A DNA stretch of 64,000 bases from Phytohabitans kaempferiae (GCF_042433955.1 NZ_JBHLUH010000010.1:53677-117676); one strand, 5' to 3'. Shown: positions 1 to 8,785, counted from the stretch's first letter. The notes: generated by a model not told the origin, from the letters alone. Translations and numbers: made by a program.

Positions 1-340
1 CCTGGAAGAGCTTGATCAGCTCGATGCCCACGCCCGCGGTGCCCGCCATGCCCACCAGCGAGTACGGGTCGGCGGGGTGCACCTTCTCGATGTCTCGGCT
101 GGCGATCAGGTTGCCCGCGGTGGCGCGGCGGTCGCCGGCCATGACCACGCCGCCCTGGCAGACGATCGTGACGATCGTGGTGGCGTGCGGGGCGAGGTCG
201 GCCGAGTAGCCGGGGGGCAGCGGGCGACGTCCGGGCAGCAGGTCGGGCGCGGCCACCCGCAGGAACTCGGTGAAGGAGGACGTCCCCGGGTTGACGAAGA
301 AGTCTGGTTGGCGCCCGGATGGCTCGAAACCCGCTGGCAC
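1..340 (-). CDS. prcB: Proteasome beta subunit PrcB (5' part, runs off the window)
   Basis: Catalytic subunit of the 20S proteasome core, an N-terminal threonine hydrolase that degrades pupylated proteins. Translating the complement from a GTG at 340 gives a propeptide of about 53 residues, then HATTIV and, further on, GGVVMAGDRR and GMAGTAGVG, all hallmarks of actinobacterial PrcB. The mature enzyme should start at the first Thr of TTIV. An AAGGGA ribosome site lies 6 bases before the GTG. An in-frame ATG at 376 would add 12 residues but has a weaker site. The gene follows pup by about 90 bases, in the usual dop-pup-prcB-prcA order; prcA would lie outside the window. The 3' end is missing. 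Confidence 0.93.
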   Translation of the reverse strand, partial: MPAGFEPSGRQPDFFVNPGTSSFTEFLRVAAPDLLPGRRPLPPGYSADLAPHATTIVTIVCQGGVVMAGDRRATAGNLIASRDIEKVHPADPYSLVGMAGTAGVGIELIKLFQ

Positions 341-430
341 GTGCTTCCCTTCAGTTAGGTGATCGCCAAGCAACATACTCGACGCCACCGCGACGTGCGC
401 GGCGGCGCGAGCGACGGGGGCGGTGAGAGC

Positions 431-649
431 TTATTCTCCGCCCTTTTGCACGTATCCGCGGACGAACTCCTCCGCGTTCTCCTCGAGTACCGAGTCGATC
501 TCGTCGAGCAGGTCGTCGACGTCCTCGGTGATCTCGGCGTGGCGCTCGGCGACCTCCGGGTTTGCCTCGGGAGCCGGGCCGGCGTCGACATCCTCGTCGC
601 GGCGGGCCTTGCCGGACTGCGACTGACCGCCGGTGTCACGGGTAGCCAT
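431..649 (-). CDS. pup: Prokaryotic ubiquitin-like protein Pup
   Basis: A 72-residue protein tag ligated by PafA to lysines of proteasome substrates. It starts MATRDTGGQSQ, is strongly acidic and largely disordered, has a coiled segment (DVDDLLDEIDSVLEENAEEF) that binds the Mpa coil, and ends in GGE. Because the last residue is already Glu, not Gln, Pup should be ready for ligation without deamidation by Dop; that is known for GGE-type Pups and inferred here. A strong GAGGAGG ribosome site precedes the ATG. It lies between dop and prcB on the same strand. A longer in-frame ORF reaching 730 lacks a good ribosome site and its extra N-terminus does not look like Pup. Confidence 0.97.
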   Translation of the reverse strand: MATRDTGGQSQSGKARRDEDVDAGPAPEANPEVAERHAEITEDVDDLLDEIDSVLEENAEEFVRGYVQKGGE

Positions 650-739
650 CGGGTCCTCCTCAACATCGCTTGCTGAAAACCTACCTCGCCGGTGCCACGG
701 AAAGCCCCGTCGCGCGCCGGTTTCGCGCACAGCGTGGCG

Positions 740-2257
740 TCACCCGCCGGTGATCGCCTCGAGCAGATCCTTCGCACTGGCGCAGCGGTCGAAGAGGGCG
801 CCCACGTGCTTGCGCGTGCCCCGCTCGGGCTCCATCATCGGCACGCGCACGAGCGACTCGCGCCCGACGTCGAAGATGACCGAATCCCAGCTCGCCGCGA
901 CCACCTCGGAGGCGTACTGGCCGAGGCAGCGGCCGCGGAAGTAAGCCCGCGTGTCCTCCGGCGGCTCGACCATCGCGCGGCGGGTCTGCTCGTCGTCGAG
1001 CAGCGTCTTCATCGAGCCGCGCGCGACCAGCCGGTGGTAGAGCCCCTTCTCCGGCCGGACGTCCGAGTACTGGAGGTCGACGAGCTGGAGCTTGTGCGAG
1101 GCCCAGCCCAGCTTCTCCCGCTCCCGGTAGCCCTCCAGGAGCCGGTACTTGGCGATCCAGTCGAGCTCGTCGGCGCAGAGCATCGGGTCGCGGCCGAGCC
1201 GGTCGAGCACGCTCTCCCAGCGGGCCAGCACGTCGAGGGTGGCCGCGTCGGCGTCGGGGCCGTAGCGGTCGTCTACAAAGGACTTGGCCCGCTCGAAGTA
1301 GGCCCACTGGAGGTCGAGCGCGGTGAGCCGGCGGCCGTCCCGCAGCCGCATGAGGTGAGCCAGCGCCGGGTCGTGGCTGACCGCCTTGAGCTCGGAGACC
1401 GGGTCGGCGATGCCGAGGTCGGGCGTGAGCACCTTCTCCTCGATCATCGTGAGCACCAGCGCGGTGGTGCCCACCTTGAGGTACGTGGAGATCTCCGAGA
1501 GGTTGGCGTCGCCGATGATGACGTGCAGCCGCCGGTACTTGTCGGCGTCGGCGTGCGGCTCGTCGCGCGTGTTGATGATCGGGCGCTTGAGAGTGGTCTC
1601 CAGCCCCACCTCGACCTCGAAGAAGTCGGCCCGCTGGGAGATCTGGAACCCGGGCTGCGACCCGTCCTGCCCGATCCCGACCCGCCCCGCGCCGCACACG
1701 ATCTGGCGCGTCACGAAGAACGGCGTCAGGTAGGCCACGATGTCGGCGAACGCGGTCTGCCGCCGCATCAGGTAGTTTTCGTGCGCGCCGTAGCTGGCGC
1801 CCTTGTTGTCGGTGTTGTTCTTGTACAGGTGGATCGGGTGCGTGCCCGGGATGGTCGCGGCCCGCCGCGACGCCTCGGCCATGACCCGCTCGCCCGCCTT
1901 GTCCCACTTGACCAGATCGAGCGGGTTGGTCACCTCGGGCGTCGAGTACTCCGGGTGGGCGTGGTCGACGTAGAGCCGAGCGCCGTTGGTCAGGATGACG
2001 TTGGCCAGGCCCAGATCCTCGTCGGCCAGTGCCTCGGCCGGGTCGTAGGCGGCTCCCGAGTACGTGAAGCCGCGGGCGTCGCGCAGTGGCGACTCCTCCT
2101 CGTAGTCCCACCGCGCGCGACCACCACGGGTCAGCTCGGGCCGGGCCCCGTACGCGTTGACCACCTGGGAAGACGTGACCATCGGGTTGGCCCCGGGCTG
2201 GCCAGGCACAGAGATGCCATATTCGACCTCGGTCCCCATGATTCGCCGAACACTCAT
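740..2257 (-). CDS. dop: Depupylase / deamidase of Pup, Dop
   Basis: A 505-residue ATP-dependent carboxylate-amine ligase-fold enzyme, paralogue of PafA, that removes Pup from substrates and, where Pup ends in Gln, deamidates it. The N-terminus has MGTEVEYGIS, the metal/ATP-binding glutamate strand of the Dop/PafA family, and later HLYKNNTDNKGASYGAHENY, GRVGIGQDG and DANLSE, typical of Dop. Length matches the family. Since Pup here already ends in Glu, depupylation is the expected main role (inference). It is first in the dop-pup-prcB group. The ATG at 2257 was chosen; an internal ATG at 2239 gives MGTEVEYG directly and is a possible alternative. Confidence 0.96.
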   Translation of the reverse strand: MSVRRIMGTEVEYGISVPGQPGANPMVTSSQVVNAYGARPELTRGGRARWDYEEESPLRDARGFTYSGAAYDPAEALADEDLGLANVILTNGARLYVDHAHPEYSTPEVTNPLDLVKWDKAGERVMAEASRRAATIPGTHPIHLYKNNTDNKGASYGAHENYLMRRQTAFADIVAYLTPFFVTRQIVCGAGRVGIGQDGSQPGFQISQRADFFEVEVGLETTLKRPIINTRDEPHADADKYRRLHVIIGDANLSEISTYLKVGTTALVLTMIEEKVLTPDLGIADPVSELKAVSHDPALAHLMRLRDGRRLTALDLQWAYFERAKSFVDDRYGPDADAATLDVLARWESVLDRLGRDPMLCADELDWIAKYRLLEGYREREKLGWASHKLQLVDLQYSDVRPEKGLYHRLVARGSMKTLLDDEQTRRAMVEPPEDTRAYFRGRCLGQYASEVVAASWDSVIFDVGRESLVRVPMMEPERGTRKHVGALFDRCASAKDLLEAITGG

Positions 2258-2445
2258 GCCTCGCCCTACCTCACTGCCGCCCAGCGCGGACGCGCCACCT
2301 GTCGAGCGTAGTCCGCCGGTAGCGCTCCGCGCTGCGCCGCACCGGGTGGGGTTGCACCGACTCGGCGGGCATACGCTCCGGTATCATGACGCGGCCCAGT
2401 AGGCGGCGCACGGCAACGCACAGCGACCAGCGAGGAGCGTAGCGG

Positions 2446-3705
2446 GTGGGTGAGCTGACGGTCACGCGAGCCGTCAAGTCCGAGCAGGATGAGTCCGCCG
2501 AGGCGGTGCCGGCCGAGGAGCGGCCCGTGGCGCCCAGAAAGCGGATCTGGCGCCGGTGGCGCCGCCCCTCCGGGCCGTTCGCGTGGGGAGCGCTCGTGGT
2601 GCTCGCGGCCACGGTGACCGCCATGATCTGGACCTACGCCTCGACGCACCAGATCTTCCCCGACTCACAGTGGTATCTCATTTACACATACCACTACATG
2701 GGGTACGACAAGGCGCACGGCGAGCAGATCGTCCTCGACTACATCCGCGACCACGGCACCTTCGCGCCGTACGACTACCTGTGGGCCTCCAAGCCTTTCA
2801 CGCTCAGCTACCGGCCGCGCATCCTGCTGCCGCTGCTCTCCATCCCGTGGGTGGCGCTCTTCGGGCCGGGCGGCATCGTGGTGGTGCCGGGCATCGCGTT
2901 CGTCGTGGCGATGTTCCTGATCTACCGGTTCGCCACCATCCACGCCTCGGTGCCGGCCTCGGTCGCCGCGGGCGTGCTCGCGGTGGTGTCCCCGCTGATC
3001 GCCAAGTGGTGCGTGGGCGGCCTCACCGACTCGCTCGCGCTGATGCTGCACACCGCGACACTCCTGCTGCTCCCCTGGCGCAAGCCGGCCACCAAGTGGA
3101 CGGTGGCCGGGCTGGCGCTGGTGGCGTTCCTGGTGGGCACCGCGCGGGTCATCACCCCGTACACGGTCGCCACGGTGGCCGCCGTCTGGCTCTGGGCGAT
3201 GTGGCGCGAACGCGAACGCTGGCGTTCCTGGACCGCCGCCGCGGCCGGCGCCGCGGTGGGCGTGATCGCCGGCGCCATCTGGAGCAAGGAGGTCAGCGCC
3301 CCACTGAGCAGCCGCGACCACTTCTTCAGCATGACCCAGGGCCGCGCCCGCACCCTGGGCGAGGCGATGCCGTGGTACCGCGAGGTGGTCCCCACCGCCA
3401 TCGCCCGCGAGGCCACCGCCGTCCTCTCCAGCTGGCCGCTGGTGCTGCTCCTGGTCCTGTCCATCGTGGCCAGCGTGGTCGCCTGGCGCACGGTGGTGCC
3501 GTGGCTCGTGGCCTCCGCGTGGGCCGGCGCCATCGGCATCTTCCTCATCGCGCCCTACATGACCATGTTCCGGTACGAGCTGCCGATGCTGCCCGCCCTC
3601 GTGGTGGCGGTGGCGGTGCTCCTCGACCGGACCGCCAAGGGCCTGCTACCCGCCTTCCAACGCCCGTCCCCCGAGCCGACCCCGTCCCCCGGCGGCAGCG
3701 GCTGA
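2446..3705 (+). CDS. Polytopic membrane protein, possible GT-C-like glycosyltransferase
   Basis: A 419-residue protein starting at GTG. After a charged, Arg/Trp-rich N-terminal tail of about 45 residues it has about nine hydrophobic segments, and it ends in a Pro-rich tail. The long soluble stretch after the first segment contains DSQWYLIYTYHYMGY and DYLWASKPFTLSYRPRILLP, a layout seen in integral-membrane (GT-C) glycosyltransferases where an acidic residue follows the first helix. I see no motif that fixes the substrate. It is divergent from dop with a 188-base shared upstream region, and it separates mpa from dop, which are often closer together. Membrane location is well supported; the enzymatic role is a guess. 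Confidence 0.75.
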   Translation: MGELTVTRAVKSEQDESAEAVPAEERPVAPRKRIWRRWRRPSGPFAWGALVVLAATVTAMIWTYASTHQIFPDSQWYLIYTYHYMGYDKAHGEQIVLDYIRDHGTFAPYDYLWASKPFTLSYRPRILLPLLSIPWVALFGPGGIVVVPGIAFVVAMFLIYRFATIHASVPASVAAGVLAVVSPLIAKWCVGGLTDSLALMLHTATLLLLPWRKPATKWTVAGLALVAFLVGTARVITPYTVATVAAVWLWAMWRERERWRSWTAAAAGAAVGVIAGAIWSKEVSAPLSSRDHFFSMTQGRARTLGEAMPWYREVVPTAIAREATAVLSSWPLVLLLVLSIVASVVAWRTVVPWLVASAWAGAIGIFLIAPYMTMFRYELPMLPALVVAVAVLLDRTAKGLLPAFQRPSPEPTPSPGGSG

Positions 3706-3835
3706 GATGTGCCCCGGTTCGCGTCACCCGCGGACCGCATGCTCCCGCGGGCACCGCGGAGGTCGGCGGCTCGCTGGCGCTCCCCGAAATCCCCGACCTC
3801 CGCTGCCGGGGCCGCGGGACAGGCCCAAACCCCTC

Positions 3836-3926
3836 GGGCGTCGCTTCGCGACGCCCGAGCAGACGCGGAGGGTGAGGCCGCGGGAGCGACGGCCTGGACC
3901 ACGATGGGCATCGCGGTAGCTCGGAA
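3836..3926. repeat. Dispersed intergenic repeat, copy A, with 9-bp hairpin
   Basis: The stretch 3863-3926 matches 40273-40336 at most positions (about 55 of 64 by eye) and, more loosely, 55806-55845. Just before it, 3836-3856 is a perfect hairpin: GGGCGTCGC, loop TTC, GCGACGCCC. All three copies sit in short spaces next to the 3' ends of genes, two of them between convergent genes. This is a non-coding repeat family of unknown role; short ORFs through it are repeats, not genes. Confidence 0.7.
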
Positions 3927-3946
3927 TCAAAGGGACTCGAAGCGAA

Positions 3947-3982
3947 GAAAGGCCCCGCGCGCCGGAGCGTGCGGGGCCTTTC
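3947..3982. terminator. Hairpin between convergent genes
   Basis: AAAGGCCCCGC pairs with GCGGGGCCTTT across a loop of about 11 bases. Both sides end in A/T-rich steps, so it can end transcription of the membrane-protein gene (plus) and of mpa (minus), whose stop codon is at 3992. Confidence 0.8.
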
Positions 3983-3991
3983 GAAGCGGGG

Positions 3992-5773
3992 TTACAGGTA
4001 CTGGCCGGTGTTGCTGACCGTGTCGATCGAGCGGCCGGCCTCGGCGCCCTTGCCGCCGGAGACGAGCGTGCGGATGTAGACGATCCGCTCGCCCTTCTTG
4101 CCGGAGATCCGGGCCCAGTCGTCCGGGTTGGTGGTGTTGGGCAGGTCTTCGTTCTCCCGGAACTCGTCGACGCAGGCGTCCAGCAGGTGCTGCAGCCGCA
4201 GGCCCTTGCGACCCGACGACAGGAACTCCTTGATGGCCATCTTCTTGCCGCGGTCGACGATGTTTTGGATCATGGCGCCGGAGTTGAAGTCCTTGAAGTA
4301 CAGGACCTCCTTGTCGCCGTTGGCGTACGTGACCTCGAGGAAGCGGTTTTCCTCGGTCTCGGAGTACATGCGCAGGACGACCGCCTCGATCATCGCGCCG
4401 ACGGTGGCCTTCGAGTCGCCGCCGTGCTCGTTGAGGTCGTCGGGGTGCAGGGGCAGCCCGGTCAGGATGTACTTCGAGAAGATGTCCTTCGCCGCCTCGG
4501 CGTCCGGGCGCTCGATCTTGATCTTCACGTCGAGCCGGCCGGGGCGCAGGATGGCCGGGTCGATCATGTCCTCGCGGTTGGAGGCGCCGATCACGATGAC
4601 GTTTTCGAGCCCCTCGACGCCGTCGATCTCGCTGAGCAGCTGCGGGACGATCGTGTTTTCCACGTCGGAGGAGACGCCGGAGCCGCGGGTGCGGAACACC
4701 GAGTCCATCTCGTCGAAGAACACGATGACCGGCGTGCCCTCGCCCGCCTTCTCGCGAGCCCGCTGGAAGATCAGCCGGATGTGCCGCTCGGTCTCGCCGA
4801 CGTACTTGTTGAGCAGCTCAGGGCCCTTGATGTTGAGGAAGTAGCTGGTGTGCCTCTCCTCGCCCCGGCCCTCGGCGATCTTCTTGGCCAGCGAGTTGGC
4901 CACCGCCTTGGCGATCATCGTCTTGCCGCAGCCGGGCGGGCCGTAGAGCAGGATGCCCTTCGGCGGCCGCAGGTGGTGCTCGCGGAAGAGGTCGGCGTGC
5001 AGGAACGGCAGCTCGACCGCGTCCCGGATCTGCTCGATCTGGTTGTGCAGGCCGCCGATGTCCTCGTATCCGACGTCGGGCACCTCCTCCAGAACGAGCT
5101 CCTCGACCTCGCTCTTGGGGATCCGCTCGTACGCGTACGCCGAGCGGGGCTCGATCATCAACGAGTCGCCGGCGCGCAGTGGCGAGCCGATGAGCGTCTC
5201 CGCGAGGTGGACGATCCGCTCCTCGTCGGCGTGGGACACCACCAGCGCCCGGTCGCCCGGACCGCCAGCGGGGTGCTCCAGCACCTCCTTGAGCATGACC
5301 ACCTCGCCGACCCGCTCGTAACCGAACGCGTCGACGATGTTGAGCGCGTCGTTGAGCAGGACCTCCTGCCCGCGACGCAGCTCGTCGACCTCGAGCGACG
5401 GGGACACCGCCACGCGGAGCTTCCGCCCGCCGGTGAACACGTCGACGGTGCCGTCGTCGTGCTTGGCCAGGAAGACGCCGTAACCGCTCGGCGGCTGCGC
5501 CAGGCGGTCGATCTCCTCCTTGAGCGTGACGATCTGGGCTCGGGCCTCTTTCAGAGTGCTCACGAGCCGCTCGTTGTTTTCGGTCAGTCGGGCCAGCTGC
5601 GCCTGCGTTGCCGCTAGCCGCTCCTCGAGCTGCCGGACGTGTCGTGGGCTTTCGGTCAGCTTGCGCCGCACCAGAGCGAGTTCCTCCTGAAGGAACGCGA
5701 CCTGAGTGGAGAGATCGTGGGCCTCCTTCTCCCACCGTGCGGCGCGCGAGTCCGCGTCGTCGCTGCGTGCCAC
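3992..5773 (-). CDS. mpa: Proteasome-activating AAA ATPase Mpa/ARC
   Basis: A 593-residue hexameric AAA unfoldase that captures Pup through its coiled coil and threads substrates into the 20S core. Residues about 12-92 form the coiled coil; two OB-like domains follow (about 97-235); the AAA domain has Walker A GPPGCGKT (about 278-285), Walker B VIVFFDEMD and arginine-finger region LRPGRLD. It ends in GQYL, the penultimate-Tyr tail that docks on the proteasome alpha ring. I chose the GTG at 5773 because GGGAGGTGGG lies just before it; an in-frame ATG at 5809 would add 12 residues. The supplied frame continues to 5809, so the N-terminus is the uncertain part. Paralogues are called arc or mpa. 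Confidence 0.96.
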   Translation of the reverse strand: MARSDDADSRAARWEKEAHDLSTQVAFLQEELALVRRKLTESPRHVRQLEERLAATQAQLARLTENNERLVSTLKEARAQIVTLKEEIDRLAQPPSGYGVFLAKHDDGTVDVFTGGRKLRVAVSPSLEVDELRRGQEVLLNDALNIVDAFGYERVGEVVMLKEVLEHPAGGPGDRALVVSHADEERIVHLAETLIGSPLRAGDSLMIEPRSAYAYERIPKSEVEELVLEEVPDVGYEDIGGLHNQIEQIRDAVELPFLHADLFREHHLRPPKGILLYGPPGCGKTMIAKAVANSLAKKIAEGRGEERHTSYFLNIKGPELLNKYVGETERHIRLIFQRAREKAGEGTPVIVFFDEMDSVFRTRGSGVSSDVENTIVPQLLSEIDGVEGLENVIVIGASNREDMIDPAILRPGRLDVKIKIERPDAEAAKDIFSKYILTGLPLHPDDLNEHGGDSKATVGAMIEAVVLRMYSETEENRFLEVTYANGDKEVLYFKDFNSGAMIQNIVDRGKKMAIKEFLSSGRKGLRLQHLLDACVDEFRENEDLPNTTNPDDWARISGKKGERIVYIRTLVSGGKGAEAGRSIDTVSNTGQYL

Positions 5774-5924
5774 GTCCCACCTCCCCGGGGGGCTTGAACG
5801 TACTGCCATAACACTAACCGCTGTTACGGCTAATCGAACCTACGCAACACCCTCGTCACTGACTCTTGATCTGCAATCCCGGGTGAGCAGCATGTGTAAT
5901 GCCCGCCGAGCAGCGCTGCATTCC

Positions 5925-6512
5925 TCAGAGTGTCGGACGTCCGACCATCGACGCGACGAGCCGCGCGAACTCCTCCAGCCGGGTGATCTGCCCCGCACCG
6001 CCGTCGTCGAGAGTCTTGCCGAAGCGGAGCGCGTCGTGCCGGACCGAGTTTGCCTGCTCCTCGGCGGGCGCGGCGGGATTGGGACCCGCCTCGTCGAGCG
6101 AGCTGAGCAGCAGGTAGACGTCGATGCTGTCGACCCGCGCCTGGCCGTTGGGCGTGCGCGTGAGGCGCCTCCGGCAGCCTACCTCGGTGACCGTGGAGAG
6201 CGGCACGACCCGCAGCGACGAGGTCATCGAGCCGGGCGGCCCGTCGCCGGGCGCCACGTCCTCGCCGTGCCACAGGATGAGGCGGCTGCCGTCGCAGACC
6301 ACGACCTCCTGCCAGACGCCGTTGACCTCGTTGACGAAGCGTTCGAGCGTGAAGCCGAGCACGGTGGCGCCACGCAGCACCCCGCCCAGGGCCTCCAGGG
6401 CCACGTCGGGGTCGCGCAGGTAGGCCCGGGCCGCCGAGTCCAGATCCTGGTACGGCGACCAGTCGGGGAAGACCGCGGGCAGCTCACCACCTCCGAACGC
6501 CGGCCTAGCCAC
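5925..6512 (-). CDS. DUF5998-like conserved protein
   Basis: A 195-residue soluble protein starting at a GTG that overlaps the last 8 bases of trmI, so the two are probably translated together. The order of blocks (an IRWH-like strand VVCDGSRLILWHGED, then SLRVVPLSTVTEVGC, then IDVYLLLSSLDEA, then a helical SVRHDALRFGKTLDDG and a final helix) resembles actinobacterial DUF5998 proteins, which I recall only from memory. No catalytic motif is visible and there are no membrane segments. A longer frame extends upstream to 6659 inside trmI but is composed of Arg/Pro-rich shadow sequence. Function unknown. Confidence 0.75.
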   Translation of the reverse strand: MARPAFGGGELPAVFPDWSPYQDLDSAARAYLRDPDVALEALGGVLRGATVLGFTLERFVNEVNGVWQEVVVCDGSRLILWHGEDVAPGDGPPGSMTSSLRVVPLSTVTEVGCRRRLTRTPNGQARVDSIDVYLLLSSLDEAGPNPAAPAEEQANSVRHDALRFGKTLDDGGAGQITRLEEFARLVASMVGRPTL

Positions 6513-7560
6513 TCGTGCCGGCCTCCTCACCCCGGCCGGGCGCCGCCGGGGAGGGCGGCGGACCGGGAGGCACGCCCGCGGCGGCGGCCTTACCGAGCCC
6601 ATCTTCGCTCCCGACCACGGGGCTCGCATCTCCCGCGCCGCGGGGCGGCTGCGGGCCACGGGAGCTCACTCCTCGCGCTCGCAGAGCGGCGTACGCCTCG
6701 GCGCCCTTGCTGGGCTTGCGGCGGCGCGGCGGGGCGGTGACCCCGGGCGCGAGGCGGCGGGTCGACACCAGGAAGGCGGTGTGCGCGATCATGCGGTGGT
6801 CGGGGCGGACCGCGAGCCCGTCGGCGTGCCAGTCGCGCACCAGGCTCTCCCACGCCCGCGGCTCGGTGAAGCAGCCCCGCTCGCGCAGGGCCTCGACCAG
6901 CTCGGAGAGCTGGGGCACGGTCGCGACGTACCCGATGAAGACGCCGCCGGGGACGAGCGCCCGCTCGACCAGGTCGAGGGCCTCCCACGGCGTGAGCATG
7001 TCGAGGATTATCCGGTCGAATCCGGTTTCGTCGCATTCGACGACGTCGCCGACGCGCAGGTGCCACGCGGGATGGGGACCGCCGAAGAACGCCTCGACGT
7101 TCTTGCGGGCGATAGCGGCGAAGTCGCCGCGCACCTCCCACGAGTGCAGCTCGCCCGAGGTGCCCACCGCGCGCAGCAGTGAGCAGGAGAGCGCGCCGGA
7201 GCCTGCGCCCGCCTCCAGAACCTTCGCACCAGGGAAGATATCGCCCATCGCGACGATCTGGGCGGAGTCTTTGGGGTAGATCACCTGGGCACCACGCGGC
7301 ATGGAGAGCACGTAGTCGGAGAGTAGCGGCCGCAACGCCAGGTAGGCCGTGCCACCACTCGATGTCACCACGCTCCCGTCCGGAAGGCCGATGAGCGCGT
7401 CGTGCTCCAGCGCCCCGCGGTGAGTGTGGAACGAGCGCCCCGGCTCCAGCACGATCGTGTGCATCCGACCCTTGGGGTCGGTGAGCTGCACCCGGTCGCC
7501 GGGGCGGAAGGGCCCACGGTGGGCGGGCACGGAGTCGACGGTGGAAAGCGCGGCGGTCAC
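6505..7560 (-). CDS. trmI: tRNA (adenine-N1-)-methyltransferase TrmI
   Basis: S-adenosylmethionine-dependent enzyme making m1A58 in the T loop of tRNA, acting as a tetramer in the cytoplasm. The 351-residue protein has the family N-terminal barrel, PRGAQVIYPKDSAQI, SAM motif VLEAGAGSGALSCSLL (about 114-129) and the catalytic-region DRIILDMLTPWEAL. The C-terminal 60 residues are Pro/Gly-rich and look disordered, longer than in many homologues. It starts at a GTG that overlaps the TGA of a 26-codon leader ORF (GTGA). It follows the M50 protease through that leader and overlaps the DUF5998-like gene. The location beside mpa is conserved in actinobacteria. Confidence 0.95.
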   Translation of the reverse strand: MTAALSTVDSVPAHRGPFRPGDRVQLTDPKGRMHTIVLEPGRSFHTHRGALEHDALIGLPDGSVVTSSGGTAYLALRPLLSDYVLSMPRGAQVIYPKDSAQIVAMGDIFPGAKVLEAGAGSGALSCSLLRAVGTSGELHSWEVRGDFAAIARKNVEAFFGGPHPAWHLRVGDVVECDETGFDRIILDMLTPWEALDLVERALVPGGVFIGYVATVPQLSELVEALRERGCFTEPRAWESLVRDWHADGLAVRPDHRMIAHTAFLVSTRRLAPGVTAPPRRRKPSKGAEAYAALRARGVSSRGPQPPRGAGDASPVVGSEDGLGKAAAAGVPPGPPPSPAAPGRGEEAGTSG

Positions 7561-7637
7561 GGCGCCTCTTCGCTTCGCTCCGACGCGCCGCTTCCGCGCG
7601 GTGCTGAGCCCAATGGTTCGCTCACAAGCTCGCTCAC
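7557..7637 (-). repeat. Leader ORF linking M50 protease to trmI
   Basis: A 26-codon ORF starting VSELVSEPLGS. Its GTG overlaps the TGA of the M50 gene (GTGA at 7634-7637) and its TGA overlaps the GTG of trmI (GTGA at 7557-7560). It is a diverged member of the leader-repeat family found at 12085, 47468, 60999 and 63762: the start is a V/M-SE(R/L) motif and the end is rich in GAGCGAAGCGAAG. It therefore forms an unbroken chain of coupled reading frames. Whether the peptide itself does anything is unknown. Confidence 0.7.
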
Positions 7638-8785
7638 GTGGTCATCTTCCGGTTGGGTTCCAACAGTTGGGCGAGGTCGCTCACGTGGAGCACACCGACG
7701 ACATCGTCGCCCGCGGTCACGAGGTACTGCGCGCCGGGGTGTGCCTGGACCGCCTTGATCACCTGCTCGCCGCTCGTGCCGACCGGGATGGTGTGGATAC
7801 CGTCGATCCCCCGGGCCACGGCGTCGACCGCGACCCACGGGCGGCGCTCGGCGGGCACGGCCGCGGCCGCCGACCGGTCGACCAGCGCCACGAGCCGCCC
7901 GGCGGAGTCGGAGACCCCCAGCGAGGCGTCCGCGCGCCCGGCGTCCGTGCCGCGCCGCTGCGCCTCGGCCAGCGGCGTACCGGTGGGTACGGCGAAGACG
8001 GGCCGGGCCAGCCGCGCGACGTCGATCAGCGGGAAGCGGCGGCTGATCCGGGCGACCCGGATCGCCTGCCCGGCGCCCTGCCACATCGTGAACGCCACGA
8101 GCAGCATGAACACCAGCCCGAACGTGGAGAGCCAGCCGACCGCGGTCAGCAGCGCGACCAGGGCGGCGGTGCCGACCGCGACCGCCCGGCCGACCCAGCC
8201 GGCGACCTCGGTGCCGAGGTGGCGGTCACGGCTGAGCGCCCACACGGCCGCGCGCAGCGCCCGCCCGCCGTCGAGCGGCAGGCCGGGCAGCGAGTTGAAG
8301 ATGGCGACCACGACGTTGCTCACCGCGAGCTGGAAGGCGAGCTGGTTGAGCAGCGTGCGGTCGGGCAGCGCGAGCGTCGCCGCGGTGGCCAGCACGCCGA
8401 GCACCAGCGACACGGCCGGCCCGGCCAGCGAGACGTACAGGTCGACCTTGGGGGTGGGCGCGTCCCGGTCCATCTCGGTGTAGCCGCCGAGAAGCTCCAG
8501 TGTGATGCCGCGCACGCCGATACCGTACCGGCGTGCCGTCAACGCGTGGCCGAGTTCGTGCAGGAGTACCGATCCGAGGAGGCAGACGACGAAACCGAAC
8601 CCGATCGCGTAGCCCGCGGCCTGGGAGAGGTTGAGCTCGCGGCGGACGAACTCGCCGTAGATCACCGTCACCAGGACGGCGAGCAGGAGCATCGACGCAT
8701 TGAGGTACAGCGGCACGCCGAGCACCCGCCCCACGGCGAGACCCGGTCGGCGGTCGGTCCGGTCTTGCCGCGCGCGATCCTCCAC
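7634..8785 (-). CDS. M50 (Rip3-like) site-2 intramembrane protease with CBS-like tail
   Basis: A 383-residue polytopic zinc protease. HELGH (H76, E77, H80) lies in a membrane helix and LDGG (D172) supplies the third ligand; between them the NSLPGLPLDGG motif is typical of site-2 proteases. Hydrophobic segments run from about 22 to 165 and 190 to 235. After about residue 250 the soluble tail has two weak CBS-like units, as in Rip3-type enzymes. Such proteases cut membrane-anchored regulators; the target cannot be told from here. The start is GTG at 8785. It is the first gene of a minus-strand unit with trmI and is divergent from the RecB-like nuclease. Confidence 0.9.
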   Translation of the reverse strand: MEDRARQDRTDRRPGLAVGRVLGVPLYLNASMLLLAVLVTVIYGEFVRRELNLSQAAGYAIGFGFVVCLLGSVLLHELGHALTARRYGIGVRGITLELLGGYTEMDRDAPTPKVDLYVSLAGPAVSLVLGVLATAATLALPDRTLLNQLAFQLAVSNVVVAIFNSLPGLPLDGGRALRAAVWALSRDRHLGTEVAGWVGRAVAVGTAALVALLTAVGWLSTFGLVFMLLVAFTMWQGAGQAIRVARISRRFPLIDVARLARPVFAVPTGTPLAEAQRRGTDAGRADASLGVSDSAGRLVALVDRSAAAAVPAERRPWVAVDAVARGIDGIHTIPVGTSGEQVIKAVQAHPGAQYLVTAGDDVVGVLHVSDLAQLLEPNRKMTT

